Shown in pieces: positions 63,391 through 64,000 of a DNA stretch of 64,000 nucleotides. Each line of letters starts with the position of its first letter. Position 1 is the first letter of the stretch. Made by a program: the position numbers and the translations under genes. The notes beneath the pieces are model-generated. The model was given only the letters and a program-made list of their open reading frames with translations, searched no databases and was not told the DNA's origin. This stretch comes from an uncultured Methanomicrobiales archaeon (GTDB lineage Archaea > Halobacteriota > Methanomicrobia > Methanomicrobiales > Methanospirillaceae). The stretch is from positions 34,983-98,982 of the forward strand of contig CAIYHQ010000131.1 in the NCBI GenBank assembly GCA_903926075.1, given 5' to 3'.

Positions 63391-64000
63391 AATCGCAAAT
63401 CAAAAGATTTTATCGTTGATACAGTAGAATCCGCAGAAATAGCATTGGAACATCTAAATAAGCAGGTTTGCGACGTTATTGTCTCTGATTATCAAATGCC
63501 AGGAATAAATGGTATTGGATTTCTTCAGAAAGTTCGTTCATATTCTCCAAATCTGCCATTTATATTATTCACGGGGAAAGGCCGTGAAGAGGTAGTGAGA
63601 AGAGATACCGCGAGGTTGTAGAAACCCAGACTGACAAGAATGGTAAGCTAATTATGTTTAGCCCGTATGGGGTCAAGCTTGCAGGTTATTCATCAGAATA
63701 GGAAATGATAGGACTCGATATCGCGAAAGATACATATCAAGATTCAAATGAGCGTGAAAATTTTCTTAATCTGTTAAAAAAGCAGGGTTTTGTTGAGAAT
63801 TATTTATTAATTCCTAAAACAAAAGATGGTAGGTTACGGTTTGTGACAGTTGGCAGTCATTTCTATTATAATGAAGAGGGGTCTGTGTTGGGTGTGGAAG
63901 GGATAATTCACGATATTTCTGAACGCAAACTTGCAGAAGACGCATTAAGACAAGCAAATAAAAAACTCAATCTACTTACCGGAATTACAAGACATGATAT
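63391..64000 (+). pseudogene. Receiver-PAS-kinase relic running off the window
   Basis: A receiver fragment lacking its first strand (KSKDFIVDTVESAEIALEHL, ISDYQ-like VSDYQMPGINGIGF, FTGKGREEVV) is joined by a frame change near 63605 to a PAS start (YREVVETQTDKNGKL). A TAG follows at 63699-63701. The PAS then continues (EMIGLDIAKDTYQD to IIHDISERK) to an H-box ITRHD at the window edge. It has several junctions and is not functional as read. Confidence 0.75.

Noticed and set aside
1..64000. CRISPR arrays, tRNA or rRNA genes
   Set aside because: No regularly spaced direct repeats, cloverleaf-like sequences or rRNA segments were found by reading; no claim is made for very divergent forms.

Overview
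The window comes from a hydrogenotrophic methanogenic archaeon, very probably of the order Methanomicrobiales. The evidence is a complete mcrBDCGA operon, an mtrEDCBAF-(AG)-H operon, an fwdGF-hdrCBA-mvhD block and methyl-CoM reductase component A2. Around them lie an archaeal histone, methanogen-only families (DUF2124, DUF134, DUF5320, NifX-like) and several very long receiver-PAS-histidine kinase proteins of the kind common in Methanospirillum and Methanoregula relatives. The DNA is AT-rich, with archaeal TATA boxes and poly-T terminators. The genus cannot be fixed from the sequence alone.

Layout. 0-11.4 kb is accessory: two DUF4143 ATPases, a HicBA pair, one intact giant sensor kinase, a 5TMR-LYT membrane protein, a GYD protein and several broken receiver/kinase fragments. 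11.5-28.3 kb is the metabolic core on the plus strand. It runs from the electron-transfer block (fwdG, fwdF, hdrC, hdrB, hdrA, mvhD) through the methyl-CoM reductase operon to the Na+-pumping methyltransferase operon. These genes together cover the terminal steps of methanogenesis and the flavin-based bifurcation that links heterodisulfide reduction to CO2 reduction.

28.3-31.5 kb holds a PKD surface protein, an Rpn-type nuclease and a decayed IS21-family element. 31.9-40.4 kb is a minus-strand block: Mrp/Nbp35, component A2 (AtwA), DUF134, NifX-like, DUF5320, MBL hydrolase, a MinD-like remnant and DUF2124. Four promoters in this block share one CATATG-centred operator-like element. 41.2-45.5 kb carries an ABC-2 exporter, an ArsR regulator, a frameshifted thioredoxin and an ArsP-type permease.

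46.1-47.9 kb is a small RiPP locus: a Nif11-type leader peptide with a 16-residue core, next to a radical SAM/SPASM maturase. 48-52 kb is dominated by relics: kinase fragments, an interrupted zeta-toxin-like kinase, and cooS and cooC each with its middle missing. 54.3-57.6 kb is modA-trmO-modB-modC. The window closes with a second giant sensor kinase, an archaeal histone and more kinase debris.

A recurring theme is the pseudogene that keeps both ends of a gene and has lost the middle, or that joins two paralogues at a short shared stretch. I count at least ten such scars. They include a 37-codon open frame that joins the first codons of a receiver-kinase gene to its last codons.
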